NCBI GenBank assembly: GCA_003864495.1
Contig: ML133388.1
Span: 2,953,809-3,017,808, forward strand
Reading direction: 5' to 3'
Length of the DNA: 64,000 nucleotides
DNA from: Nemopilema nomurai
Taxonomy: Eukaryota; Cnidaria; Scyphozoa; Rhizostomeae; Rhizostomatidae
Shown: one piece after another, positions 1 to 12,808 of the stretch
How the letters are laid out: every line of letters begins with the position of its first letter
Numbering within the stretch: the first letter of the stretch is position 1
Notes under the pieces: generated by a model
What the model was told of the DNA's origin: nothing
The model's database searches: none
What the model saw: the letters and a program-made list of their open reading frames with translations, nothing else
Made by a program: the position numbers and the translations under genes

Positions 1-3000
1 TAAGGTTAAAGCCTTGCTTTTTGGCGCAAGAGGGCGACCTTAAAACCACGCGTTTCTCATCAACCACAGCCAATAGTTTCGATCCGAGCAGTGCAAAGGT
101 CTTCATTTGAGCTGTAGAGAACAGTAACATTGGTTTAGACAAAAAAAATTTGGGTCGAAAAATGGTCATTTTGGTAAGGCTATAGCCTTGCTTTTTGGCG
201 CAAGAGGGCGACCTTAAAACCACGCGTTTCTCATCAACCACAGCCAATATTTTCGATCCGAGCAGTGCAAAGGTCTTCATATAAGCTGTAGAGAACAGTA
301 ACATTGGTTTTAGACAAAAAAAATTTGGTCGAAAAATGGTCATTTTGGTAAGGCTATAGCCTTGCTTTTTGGCGCAAGAGGGCGACCTTAAAACCACGCG
401 TTTCTCATCAACCACAGCCAATAGTTTCGATCCGAGCAGTGCAAAGGTCTTCATATAAGCTGTAGAGAACAGTAACATTGGTTTTAGACAAAAAAAATTT
501 AGGTCGAAAAATGGTCATTTTGGTAAGGCTATAGCCTTGCTTTTTGGTGCAAAAGGGCGACCTTAAAACCACGCGTTTCTCATCAACCACAGCCAATATT
601 TCGATCCGAGCAGTGCAAAGGTCTTCATATAAGCTGTAGAGAACAGTAACATTGGTTTTAGACAAAAAAAATTTGGTCGAAAAATGGTCATTTTGGTAAG
701 GCTATAGCCTTGCTTTTTGGCGCAAGAGGGCGACCTTAAAACCACGCGTTTCTCATCAACCACAGCCAATAGTTTCGATCCGAGCAGTGCAAAGGTCTTC
801 ATATAAGCTGTAGAGAACAGTAACATTGGTTTTAGACAAAAAAAATTTGGGTCGAAAAATGGTCATTTTGGTAAGGCTATAGCCTTGCTTTTTGGCGCAA
901 GAGGGCGACCTTAAAACCACGCGTTTCTCATCAACCACAGCCAATATTTTCGATCCGAGCAGTGCAAAGGTCTTCATATAAGCTGTAGAGAACAGTAACA
1001 TTGGTTTTAGACAAAAAAAATTTGGTCGAAAAATGGTCATTTTGGTAAGGCTATAGCCTTGCTTTTTGGCGCAAGAGGGCGACCTTAAAACCACGCGTTT
1101 CTCATCAACCACAGCCAATATTTTCGATCCGAGATGTGCAAAGGTCTTCATATAAGCTGCAGAGAACAGTAACATTGGTTTAAGACAAAAAAAATTTGGG
1201 TCGAAAAATGGTCATTTTGGTAAGGTTATAGCCTTGCTTTTTGGCGCAAGAGGGCGACCTTAAAACCACGCGTTTCTCATCAACCACAGCCAATATTTTC
1301 GATCCGAGCAGTGCAAAGGTCTTCATATAAGCTGTAGAGAACAGTAACATTGGTTTTAGACAAAAAAATTTGGGTCGAAAATGGTCATTTTGGTAAGGCT
1401 ATAGCCTTGCTTTTTGGCGCAAGAGGGCGACCTTAAAACCACGCGTTTCTCATCAACCACAGCCAATAGTTTCGATCCGAGCAGTGCAAAGGTCTTCATA
1501 TAAGCTGTAGAGAACAGTAACATTGGTTTTAGACAAAAAAAATTTTGGTCGAAAATGGTCATTTTGGTAAGGCTATAGCCTTGCTTTTTGGCGCAAGAGG
1601 GCGACCTTAAAACCACGCGTTTCTCATCAACCACAGCCAATATTTTCGATCCGAGCAGTGCAAAGGTCTTCATATAAGCTGTAGAGAACAGTAACATTGG
1701 TTTTAGACAAAAAAATTTGGTCGAAAATGGTCATTTTGGTAAGGCTATAGCCTTGCTTTTTGGCGCAAGAGGGCGACCTTAAAACCACGCGTTTCTCATC
1801 AACCACAGCCAATATTTTCGATCCGAGCAGTGCAAAGGTCTTCATATAAGCTGTAGAGAACAGTAACATTGGTTTTAGACAAAAAAAATTTGGGTCGAAA
1901 ATGGTCATTTTGGTAAGGCTATAGCCTTGCTTTTTGGCGCAAGAGGGCGACCTTAAAACCACGCGTTTCTCATCAACCACAGCCAATAGTTTCGATCCGA
2001 GCAGTGCAAAGGTCTTCATATAAGCTGTAGAGAACAGTAACATTGGTTTTAGACAAAAAAAATTTGGTCGAAAAATGGTCATTTTGGTAAGGCTATAGCC
2101 TTGCTTTTTGGCGCAAGAGGGCGACCTTAAAACCACGCGTTTCTCATCAACCACAGCCAATAGTTTCGATCCGAGCAGTGCAAAGGTCTTCATATAAGCT
2201 GTAGAGAACAGTAACATTGGTTTTAGACAAAAAAAATTTGGTCGAAAAATGGTCATTTTGGTAAGGCTATAGCCTTGCTTTTTGGCGCAAGAGGGCGACC
2301 TTAAAACCACGCGTTTCTCATCAACCACAGCCAATAGTTTCGATCCGAGCAGTGCAAAGGTCTTCATATAAGCTGTAGAGAACAGTAACATTGGTTTTAG
2401 ACAAAAAAAATTTGGGTCGAAAATGGTCATTTTGGTAAGGCTATAGCCTTGCTTTTTGGCGCAAGAGGGCGACCTTAAAACCACGCGTTTCTCATCAACC
2501 ACAGCCAATAGTTTCGATCCGAGCAGTGCAAAGGTCTTCATATAAGCTGTAGAGAACAGTAACATTGGTTTTAGACAAAAAAAATTTGGTCGAAAATGGT
2601 CATTTTGGTAAGGCTATAGCCTTGCTTTTTGGCGCAAGAGGGCGACCTTAAAACCACGCGTTTCTCATCAACCACAGCCAATAGTTTCGATCCGAGCAGT
2701 GCAAAGGTCTTCATATAAGCTGTAGAGAACAGTAACATTGGTTTTAGACAAAAAAAATTTGGTCGAAAATGGTCATTTTGGTAAGGCTATAGCCTTGCTT
2801 TTTGGCGCAAGAGGGCGACCTTAAAACCACGCGTTTCTCATCAACCACAGCCAATAGTTTCGATCCGAGCAGTGCAAAGGTCTTCATATAAGCTGTAGAG
2901 AACAGTAACATTGGTTTTAGACAAAAAAAATTTTGGTCGAAAAATGGTCATTTTGGTAAGGCTATAGCCTTGCTTTTTGGCGCAAGAGGGCGACCTTAAA

Positions 3001-6000
3001 ACCACGCGTTTCTTCTCCCAAGCCAAGTTTTCGATCCGAGCAGTGCAAAGGTCTTCATATAAGCTGTAGAGAACAGTAACATTGGTTTTAGACAAAAAAA
3101 ATTTGGGTCGAAAATGGTCATTTTGGTAAGGCTATAGCCTTGCTTTTTGGCGCAAGAGGGCGACCTTAAAACCACGCGTTTCTCATCAACCACAGCCAAT
3201 ATTTCGATCGAGCAGTGCAAAGGTCTTCATATAAGCTGTAGAGAACAGTAACATTGGTTTTAGACAAAAAAAAATTTGGTCGAAAAATGGTCATTTTGGT
3301 AAGGCTATAGCCTTGCTTTTTGGCGCAAGAGGGCGACCTTAAAACCACGCGTTTCTCGTCAACCACAGCCAATATTTCGATCCGAGCAGTGCAAAGGTCT
3401 TCATATAAGCTGTAGAGAACTAACATTGAGTAACATGGTTTTAGACAAAAAAAATTTGGGTCGAAAATGGTCATTTTGGTAAGGCTATAGCCTTGCTTTT
3501 TGGCGCAAGAGGGCGACCTTAAAACCACGCGTTTCTCATCAACCAAGCCAATAGTTTCGATCCGAGCAGTGGCAAAGGTCTTCATATAAGCTGTAGAGAA
3601 CAGTAACATTGGTTTTAGACAAAAAAAATTTGGGTCGAAAATGGTCATTTTGGTAAGGCTATAGCCTTGCTTTTTGGCGCAAGAGGGCGACCTTAAAACC
3701 ACGCGTTTCTCATCAACCACAGCCAATAGTTTCGATCCGAGCAGTGCAAAGGTCTTCATATAAGCTGTAGAGAACAGTAACATTGGTTTTAGACAAAAAA
3801 AATTTGGGTCGAAAATGGTCATTTTGGTAAGGCTATAGCCTTGCTTTTTGGCGCAAGAGGGCGACCTTAAAACCACGCGTTTCTCATCAACCACAGCCAA
3901 TAGTTTCGATCCGAGCAGTGGAAAGGTCTTCATATAAGCTGTAGAGAACAGTAACATTGGTTTTAGACAAAAAAAATTTGGTCGAAAATGGTCATTTTGG
4001 TAAGGCTATAGCCTTGCTTTTTGGCGCAAGAGGGCGACCTTAAAACCACGCGTTTCTCATCAACCACAGCCAATAGTTTCGATCCGAGCAGTGGAAAGGT
4101 CTTCATATAAGCTGTAGAGAACAGTAACATTGGTTTTAGACAAAAAATTTTGGTCGAAAATGGTCATTTTGGTAAGGCTATAGCCTTGCTTTTTGGCGCA
4201 AGAGGGCGACCTTAAAACCACGCGTTTCTCATCAACCACAGCCAATAGTTTCGATCCGAGCAGTGGAAAGGTCTTCATATAAGCTGTAGAGAACAGTAAC
4301 ATTGGTTTTAGACAAAAAAAATTTGGTCGAAAATGGTCATTTTGGTAAGGCTATAGCCTTGCTTTTTGGCGCAAGAGGGCGACCTTAAAACCACGCGTTT
4401 CTCATCAACCACAGCCAATAGTTTCGATCCGAGCAGGCAAAGGTCTTCATATAAGCTGTAGAGAACAGTAACATTGGTTTTAGACAAAAAAAATTTGGTC
4501 GAAAATGGTCATTTTGGTAAGGCTATAGCCTTGCTTTTTGGCGCAAGAGGGCGACCTTAAAACCACGCGTTTCTCATCAACCACAGCCAATAGTTTCGAT
4601 CCGAGCAGTGGAAAGGTCTTCATATAAGCTGTAGAGAACAGTAACATTGGTTTTAGACAAAAAAAATTTGGTCGAAAATGGTCATTTTGGTAAGGCTATA
4701 GCCTTGCTTTTTGGCGCAAGAGGGCGACCTTAAAACCACGCGTTTCTCATCAACCACAGCCAATAGTTTCGATCCGAGCAGTGCAAAGGTCTTCATATAA
4801 GCTGTAGAGAACAGTAACATTGGTTTTAGACAAAAAAAATTTGGGTCGAAAATGGTCATTTTGGTAAGGCTATAGCCTTGCTTTTTGGCGCAAGAGGGCG
4901 ACCTTAAAACCACGCGTTTCTCATCAACCACAGCCAATAGTTTCGATCCGAGCAGTGGAAAGGTCTTCATATAAGCTGTAGAGAACAGTAACATTGGTTT
5001 TAGACAAAAAAAATTTGGGTCGAAAATGGTCATTTTGGTAAGGCTATAGCCTTGCTTTTTGGCGCAAGAGGGCGACCTTAAAACCACGCGTTTCTCATCA
5101 ACCACAGCCAATAGTTTCGATCCGAGCAGTGGAAAGGTCTTCATATAAGCTGTAGAGAACAGTAACATTGGTTTTAGACAAAAAAAATTTGGGTCGAAAA
5201 TGGTCATTTTGGTAAGGCTATAGCCTTGCTTTTTGGCGCAAGAGGGCGACCTTAAAACCACGCGTTTCTCATCAACCACAGCCAATAGTTTCGATCCGAG
5301 CAGTGAAAGGTCTTCATATAAGCTGTAGAGAACAGTAACATTGGTTTTAGACAAAAAAAATTTGGGTCGAAAATGGTCATTTTGGTAAGGCTATAGCCTT
5401 GCTTTTTGGCGCAAGAGGGCGACCTTAAAACCACGCGTTTCTCATCAACCACAGCCAATAGTTTCGATCCGAGCAGTGGAAAGGTCTTCATATAAGCTGT
5501 AGAGAACAGTAACATTGGTTTTAGACAAAAAAATTTGGTCGAAAATGGTCATTTTGGTAAGGCTATAGCCTTGCTTTTTGGCGCAAGAGGGCGACCTTAA
5601 AACCACGCGTTTCTCATCAACCACAGCCAATAGTTTCGATCCGAGCAGTGAAAGGTCTTCATATAAGCTGTAGAGAACAGTAACATTGGTTTTAGACAAA
5701 AAAAATTTGGGTCGAAAATGGTCATTTTGGTAAGGCTATAGCCTTGCTTTTTGGCGCAAGAGGGCGACCTTAAAACCACGCGTTTCTCATCAACCACAGC
5801 CAATAGTTTCGATCCGAGCAGTGAAAGGTCTTCATATAAGCTGTAGAGAACAGTAACATTGGTTTTAGACAAAAAAAATTTGGTCGAAAATGGTCATTTT
5901 GGTAAGGCTATAGCCTTGCTTTTTGGCGCAAGAGGGCGACCTTAAAACCACGCGTTTCTCATCAACCACAGCCAATAGTTTCGATCCGAGCAGTGCAAAG

Positions 6001-9000
6001 GTCTTCATATAAGCTGTAGAGAACAGTAACATTGGTTTTAGACAAAAAAATTTGGGTCGAAAATGGTCATTTTGGTAAGGCTATAGCCTTGCTTTTTGGC
6101 GCAAGAGGGCGACCTTAAAACCACGCGTTTCTCATCAACCACAGCCAATAGTTTCGATCCGAGCAGTGCAAAGGTCTTCATATAAGCTGTAGAGAACAGT
6201 AACATTGGTTTTAGACAAAAAAAATTTGGTCGAAAAATGGTCATTTTGGTAAGGCTATAGCCTTGCTTTTTGGCGCAAGAGGGCGACCTTAAAACCACGC
6301 GTTTCTCATCAACCACAGCCAATAGTTTCGATCCGAGCAGTGCAAAGGTCTTCATATAAGCTGTAGAGAACAGTAACATTGGTTTTAGACAAAAAAAATT
6401 TGGTCGAAAATGGTCATTTTGGTAAGGCTATAGCCTTGCTTTTTGGCGCAAGAGGGCGACCTTAAAACCACGCGTTTCTCATCAACCACAGCCAATAGTT
6501 TCGATCCGAGCAGTGCAAAGGTCTTCATATAAGCTGTAGAGAACAGTAACATTGGTTTTAGACAAAAAAAATTTGGTCGAAAATGGTCATTTTGGTAAGG
6601 CTATAGCCTTGCTTTTTGGCGCAAGAGGGCGACCTTAAAACCACGCGTTTCTCATCAACCACAGCCAATAGTTTCGATCCGAGCAGTGAAAGGTCTTCAT
6701 ATAAGCTGTAGAGAACAGTAACATTGGTTTTAGACAAAAAAAATTTGGTCGAAAATGGTCATTTTGGTAAGGCTATAGCCTTGCTTTTTGGCGCAAGAGG
6801 GCGACCTTAAAACCACGCGTTTCTCATCAACCACAGCCAATAGTTTCGATCCGAGCAGTGCAAAGGTCTTCATATAAGCTGTAGAGAACAGTAACATTGG
6901 TTTTAGACAAAAAAAATTTGGTCGAAAATGGTCATTTTGGTAAGGCTATAGCCTTGCTTTTTGGCGCAAGAGGGCGACCTTAAAACCACGCGTTTCTCAT
7001 CAACCACAGCCAATAGTTTCGATCCGAGCAGTGAAAGGTCTTCATATAAGCTGTAGAGAACAGTAACATTGGTTTTAGACAAAAAAAATTTGGTCGAAAA
7101 TGGTCATTTTGGTAAGGCTATAGCCTTGCTTTTTGGCGCAAGAGGGCGACCTTAAAACCACGCGTTTCTCATCAACCACAGCCAATTTTCGATCCGAGCA
7201 GTGCAAAGGTCTTCATATAAGCTGTAGAGAACAGTAACATTGGTTTTAGACAAAAAAAATTTGGGTCGAAAATGGTCATTTTGGTAAGGCTATAGCCTTG
7301 CTTTTTGGCGCAAGAGGGCGACCTTAAAACCACGCGTTTCTCATCAACCACAGCCAATAGTTTCGATCCGAGCAGGAAAGGTCTTCATATAAGCTGTAGA
7401 GAACAGTAACATTGGTTTTAGACAAAAAAAATTTGGGTCGAAAATGGTCATTTTGGTAAGGCTATAGCCTTGCTTTTTGGCGCAAGAGGGCGACCTTAAA
7501 ACCACGCGTTTCTCATCAACCACAGCCAATAGTTTCGATCCGAGCAGTGCAAAGGTCTTCATATAAGCTGTAGAGAACAGTAACATTGGTTTTAGACAAA
7601 AAAATTTGGTCGAAAATGGTCATTTTGGTAAGGCTATAGCCTTGCTTTTTGGCGCAAGAGGGCGACCTTAAAACCACGCGTTTCTCAACCACAGCCAATA
7701 GTTTCGATCCGAGCAGTGAAAGGTCTTCATATAAGCTGTAGAGAACAGTAACATTGGTTTTAGACAAAAAAAATTTGGGTCGAAAATGGTCATTTTGGTA
7801 AGGCTATAGCCTTGCTTTTTGGCGCAAGAGGGCGACCTTAAAACCACGCGTTTCTCTCATCAACCACAGCCAATAGTTTCGATCCGAGCAGTGCAAAGGT
7901 CTTCATATAAGCTGTAGAGAACAGTAACATTGGTTTTAGACAAAAAAAATTTGGGTCGAAAATGGTCATTTTGGTAAGGCTATAGCCTTGCTTTTTGGCG
8001 CAAGAGGGCGACCTTAAAACCACGCGTTTCTCATCAACCACAGCCAATAGTTTCGATCCGAGCAGTGCAAAGGTCTTCATATAAGCTGTAGAGAACAGTA
8101 ACATTGGTTTTAGACAAAAAAAATTTGGTCGAAAATGGTCATTTTGGTAAGGCTATAGCCTTGCTTTTTGGCGCAAGAGGGCGACCTTAAAACCACGCGT
8201 TTCTCATCAACCACAGCCAATAGTTTCGATCCGAGCAGTGGAAAGGTCTTCATATAAGCTGTAGAGAACAGTAACATTGGTTTTAGACAAAAAAAATTTG
8301 GTCGAAAATGGTCATTTTGGTAAGGCTATAGCCTTGCTTTTTGGCGCAAGAGGGCGACCTTAAAACCACGCGTTTCTCATCAACCACAGCCAATAGTTTC
8401 GATCCGAGCAGTGAAAGGTCTTCATATAAGCTGTAGAGAACAGTAACATTGGTTTTAGACAAAAAAATTTGGTCGAAAATGGTCATTTTGGTAAGGCTAT
8501 AGCCTTGCTTTTTGGCGCAAGAGGGCGACCTTAAAACCACGCGTTTCTCATCAACCACAGCCAATAGTTTCGATCCGAGCAGTGAAAGGTCTTCATATAA
8601 GCTGTAGAGAACAGTAACATTGGTTTTAGACAAAAAAAATTTGGTCGAAAATGGTCATTTTGGTAAGGCTATAGCCTTGCTTTTTGGCGCAAGAGGGCGA
8701 CCTTAAAACCACGCGTTTCTCATCAACCACAGCCAATAGTTTCGATCCGAGCAGTGGAAAGGTCTTCATATAAGCTGTAGAGAACAGTAACATTGGTTTT
8801 AGACAAAAAAATTTGGTCGAAAATGGTCATTTTGGTAAGGCTATAGCCTTGCTTTTTGGCGCAAGAGGGCGACCTTAAAACCACGCGTTTCTCATCAACC
8901 ACAGCCAATAGTTTCGATCCGAGCAGTGGAAAGGTCTTCATATAAGCTGTAGAGAACAGTAACATTGGTTTTAGACAAAAAAATTTTGGTCGAAAATGGT

Positions 9001-12000
9001 CATTTTGGTAAGGCTATAGCCTTGCTTTTTGGCGCAAGAGGGCGACCTTAAAACCACGCGTTTCTCATCAACCACAGCCAATAGTTTCGATCCGAGCAGT
9101 GGAAAGGTCTTCATATAAGCTGTAGAGAACAGTAACATTGGTTTTAGACACAAAAAATTTTGGTCGAAAAATGGTCATTTTGGTAAGGCTATAGCCTTGC
9201 TTTTTGGCGCAAGAGGGCGACCTTAAAACCACGCGTTTCTCATCAACCACAGCCAATAGTTTCGATCCGAGCAGTGAAAGGTCTTCATATAAGCTGTAGA
9301 GAACAGTAACATTGGTTTTAGACAAAAAAAATTTGGTCGAAAATGGTCATTTTGGTAAGGCTATAGCCTTGCTTTTTGGCGCAAGAGGGCGACCTTAAAA
9401 CCACGCGTTTCTCATCAACCATAGCCAATAGTTTCGATCCGAGCAGTGGAAAGGTCTTCATATAAGCTGTAGAGAACAGTAACATTGGTTTTAGACAAAA
9501 AAATTTGGTCGAAAATGGTCATTTTGGTAAGGCTATAGCCTTGCTTTTTGGCGCAAGAGGGCGACCTTAAAACCACGCGTTTCTCATCAACCACAGACAA
9601 TAGTTTCGATCCGAGCAGTGGAAAGGTCTTCATATAAGCTGTAGAGAACAGTAACATTGGTTTTAGACAAAAAAATTTGGTCGAAAATGGTCATTTTGGT
9701 AAGGCTATAGCCTTGCTTTTTGGCGCAAGAGGGCGACCTTAAAACCACGCGTTTCTCATCAACCACAGCCAATAGTTTCGATCCGAGCAGTGAAAGGTCT
9801 TCATATAAGCTGTAGAGAACAGTAACATTGGTTTTAGACAAAAAAAATTTGGTCGAAAATGGTCATTTTGGTAAGGCTATAGCCTTGCTTTTTGGCGCAA
9901 GAGGGCGACCTTAAAACCACGCGTTTCTCATCAACCACAGCCAATATTTTCGATCCGAGCAGTGAAAGGTCTTCATATAAGCTGTAGAGAACAGTAACAT
10001 TGGTTTTAGACAAAAAAAATTTGGTCGAAAATGGTCATTTTGGTAAGGCTATAGCCTTGCTTTTTGGCGCAAGAGGGCGACCTTAAAACCACGCGTTTCT
10101 CATCAACCACAGCCAATAGTTTCGATCCGAGCAGTGGAAAGGTCTTCATATAAGCTGTAGAGAACAGTAACATTGGTTTTAGACAAAAAAAATTGGGTCG
10201 AAAATGGTCATTTTGGTAAGGCTATAGCCTTGCTTTTTGGCGCAAGAGGGCGACCTTAAAACCACGCGTTTCTCGTCAACCACAGCCAATATTTTCGATC
10301 CGAGCAGTGCAAAGGTCTTCATATAAGCTGTAGAGAACAGTAACATTGGTTTTAGACAAAAAAAATTTGGTCGAAAATGGTCATTTTGGTAAGGCTATAG
10401 CCTTGCTTTTGGCGCAAGAGGGCGACCTTAAAACCACGCGTTTCTCATCAACCACAGCCAATAGTTTCGATCCGAGCAGTGGAAAGGTCTTCATATAAGC
10501 TGTAGAGAAAGTAACATTGGTTTTAGACAAAAAAATTTTGGTCGAAAATGGTCATTTTGGTAAGGCTATAGCCTTGCTTTTTGGCGCAAGAGGGCGACCT
10601 TAAAACCACGCGTTTCTCATCAACCACAGCCAATAGTTTCGATCCGAGCAGTGAAAGGTCTTCATATAAGCTGTAGAGAACAGTAACATTGGTTTTAGAC
10701 AAAAAAAATTTGGTCGAAAATGGTCATTTTGGTAAGGCTATAGCCTTGCTTTTTGGCGCAAGAGGGCGACCTTAAAACCACGCGTTTCTCATCAACCACA
10801 GCCAATAGTTTCGATCCGAGCAGTGCAAAGGTCTTCATATAAGCTGTAGAGAACAGTAACATTGGTTTTAGAAAAAAAATTTTGGTCGAAAATGGTCATT
10901 TTGGTAAGGCTATAGCCTTGCTTTTTGGCGCAAGAGGGCGACCTTAAAACCACGCGTTTCTCATCAACCACAGCCAATATTTTCGATCCGAGCAGTGAAA
11001 GGTCATCATATAAGCTGTAGAGAACAGTAACATTGGTTTTAGCAAAAAAATTTGGTCGAAAATGGTCATTTTGGTAAGGCTATAGCCTTGCTTTTTGGCG
11101 CAAGAGGGCGACCTTAAAACCACGCTTTCTCATCAACCACAGCCAATATTTCGATCCGAGCAGTGGAAAGGTCTTCATAAGCTGTAGAGAACAGTAACAT
11201 TGGTTTTAGCAAAAAAATTTTGGTCGAAAATGGTCATTTTGGTAAGGCTATAGCCTTGCTTTTTGGCGCAAGAGGGCGACCTTAAAACCACGCGTTTCTC
11301 ATCAACCACAGCCAATATTTTCGATCCGAGCAGTGGAAAGGTCTTCATATAAGCTGTAGAGAACAGTAACATTGGTTTTAGCAAAAAAAATTTTGGTCGA
11401 AAATGGTCATTTTGGTAAGGCTATAGCCTTGCTTTTTGGCGCAAGAGGGCGACCTTAAAACCACGCGTTTCTCATCAACCACAGCCAATATTTCGATCCG
11501 AGCAGTGGAAAGGTCTTCATATAAGCTGTAGAGAACAGTAACATTGGTTTTAGACAAAAAAATTTGGTCGAAAATGGTCATTTTGGTAAGGCTATAGCCT
11601 TGCTTTTGGCGCAAGAGGGCGACCTTAAAACCACGCGTTTCTCATCAACCACAGCCAATAGTTTCGATCCGAGCAGTGGAAAGGTCTTCATATAAGCTGT
11701 AGAGAACAGTAACATTGGTTTTAGACAAAAAAATTTGGTCGAAAATGGTCATTTTGGTAAGGCTATAGCCTTGCTTTTTGGCGCAAGAGGGCGACCTTAA
11801 AACCACGCGTTTCTCATCAACCACAGCCAATATTTCGATCCGAGCAGTGGAAAGGTCTTCATATAAGCTGTAGAGAACAGTAACATTGGTTTTAGACAAA
11901 AAAATTTGGGTCGAAAATGGTCATTTTGGTAAGGCTATAGCCTTGCTTTTTGGCGCAAGAGGGCGACCTTAAAACCACGCGTTTCTCATCAACCACAGCC

Positions 12001-12643
12001 AATATTTTCGATCCGAGCAGTGGAAAGGTCATCATATAAGCTGTAGAGAACAGTAACATTGGTTTTAGGCAAAAAAACTTTTGGTCGAAAATGGTCATTT
12101 TGGTAAGGCTATAGCCTTGCTTTTTGGCGCAAGAGGGCGACCTTAAAACCACGCGTTTCTCATCAACCACAGCCAATATTTTCGATCCGAGCAGTGGAAA
12201 GGTCTTCATATAAGCTGTAGAGAACAGTAACATTGGTTTTAGACAAAAAAAATTTGGGTCGAAAATGGTCATTTTGGTAAGGCTATAGCCTTGCTTTTTG
12301 GCGCAAGAGGGCGACCTTAAAACCACGCGTTTCTCATCAACCACAGCCAATATTTCGATCCGAGCAGTGAAAGGTTCATATAAGCTGTAGAGAACAGTAA
12401 CATTGGTTTTAGGCAAAAAAACTTTTGGTCGAAAATGGTCATTTTGGTAAGGCTATAGCCTTGCTTTTGGCGCAAGAGGGCGACCTTAAAACCACGCGTT
12501 TCTCATCAACCACAGCCAATATTTTCGATCCGAGCAGTGGAAAGGTCATCATATAAGCTGTAGAGAACAGTAACATTGGTTTTAGGCAAAAAAACTTTTG
12601 GTCGAAAATGGTCATTTTGGTAAGGCTATAGCCTTGCTTTTTG
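1..12643. repeat. Satellite DNA array, about 73 tandem monomers of 171-175 bp
   Basis: The same unit repeats head to tail without interruption from the first base to about 12643, where the pattern stops inside a copy and unique sequence begins. I measured spacings of 172, 173, 174 and 175 bp between successive copies of the CCACGCG block (46, 220, 394, 569, 742, 917, 1091). Length differences come mostly from the A-run (about 6-9 A) and from 1-2 bp indels. Each unit carries a perfect 14-bp palindrome, AAGGCTATAGCCTT, with few exceptions (for example the first copy and one near 1221). Copies left of about 3900 mostly read GTGCAAAGG, whereas many later copies read GTGGAAAGG or GTGAAAGG. The last few copies near 12060-12600 carry private changes (TTAGGCAAAA, TCATCATATAAG). 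The unit is open in several frames by chance; I do not treat it as coding. The array continues beyond the left edge. Confidence 0.98.
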
Positions 12644-12808
12644 ACAAACATGCATTTTCAACGAAGATGAAAATATTACGATGGAAAATGTTTGAAAATC
12701 AAAATTAGCACAAATGCAAAAAAACAGTAATTCTAATTGACTGATAGGAATTTTATCTAGTTTATACTCTGAGAATGTTGATTGAAGCGCCCTTTCATCG
12801 TTTGTCCA

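Noticed and set aside
1627..2565. Long open frame (312 codons) and many others inside the satellite
   Set aside because: The frame is the satellite monomer read repeatedly where unit length happens to be a multiple of three. Other units break it, and composition follows the repeat, not a protein family.
1..12643. CRISPR-like repeat array
   Set aside because: There are no unique spacers; the whole 171-175 bp unit repeats, which is satellite DNA in an animal genome.
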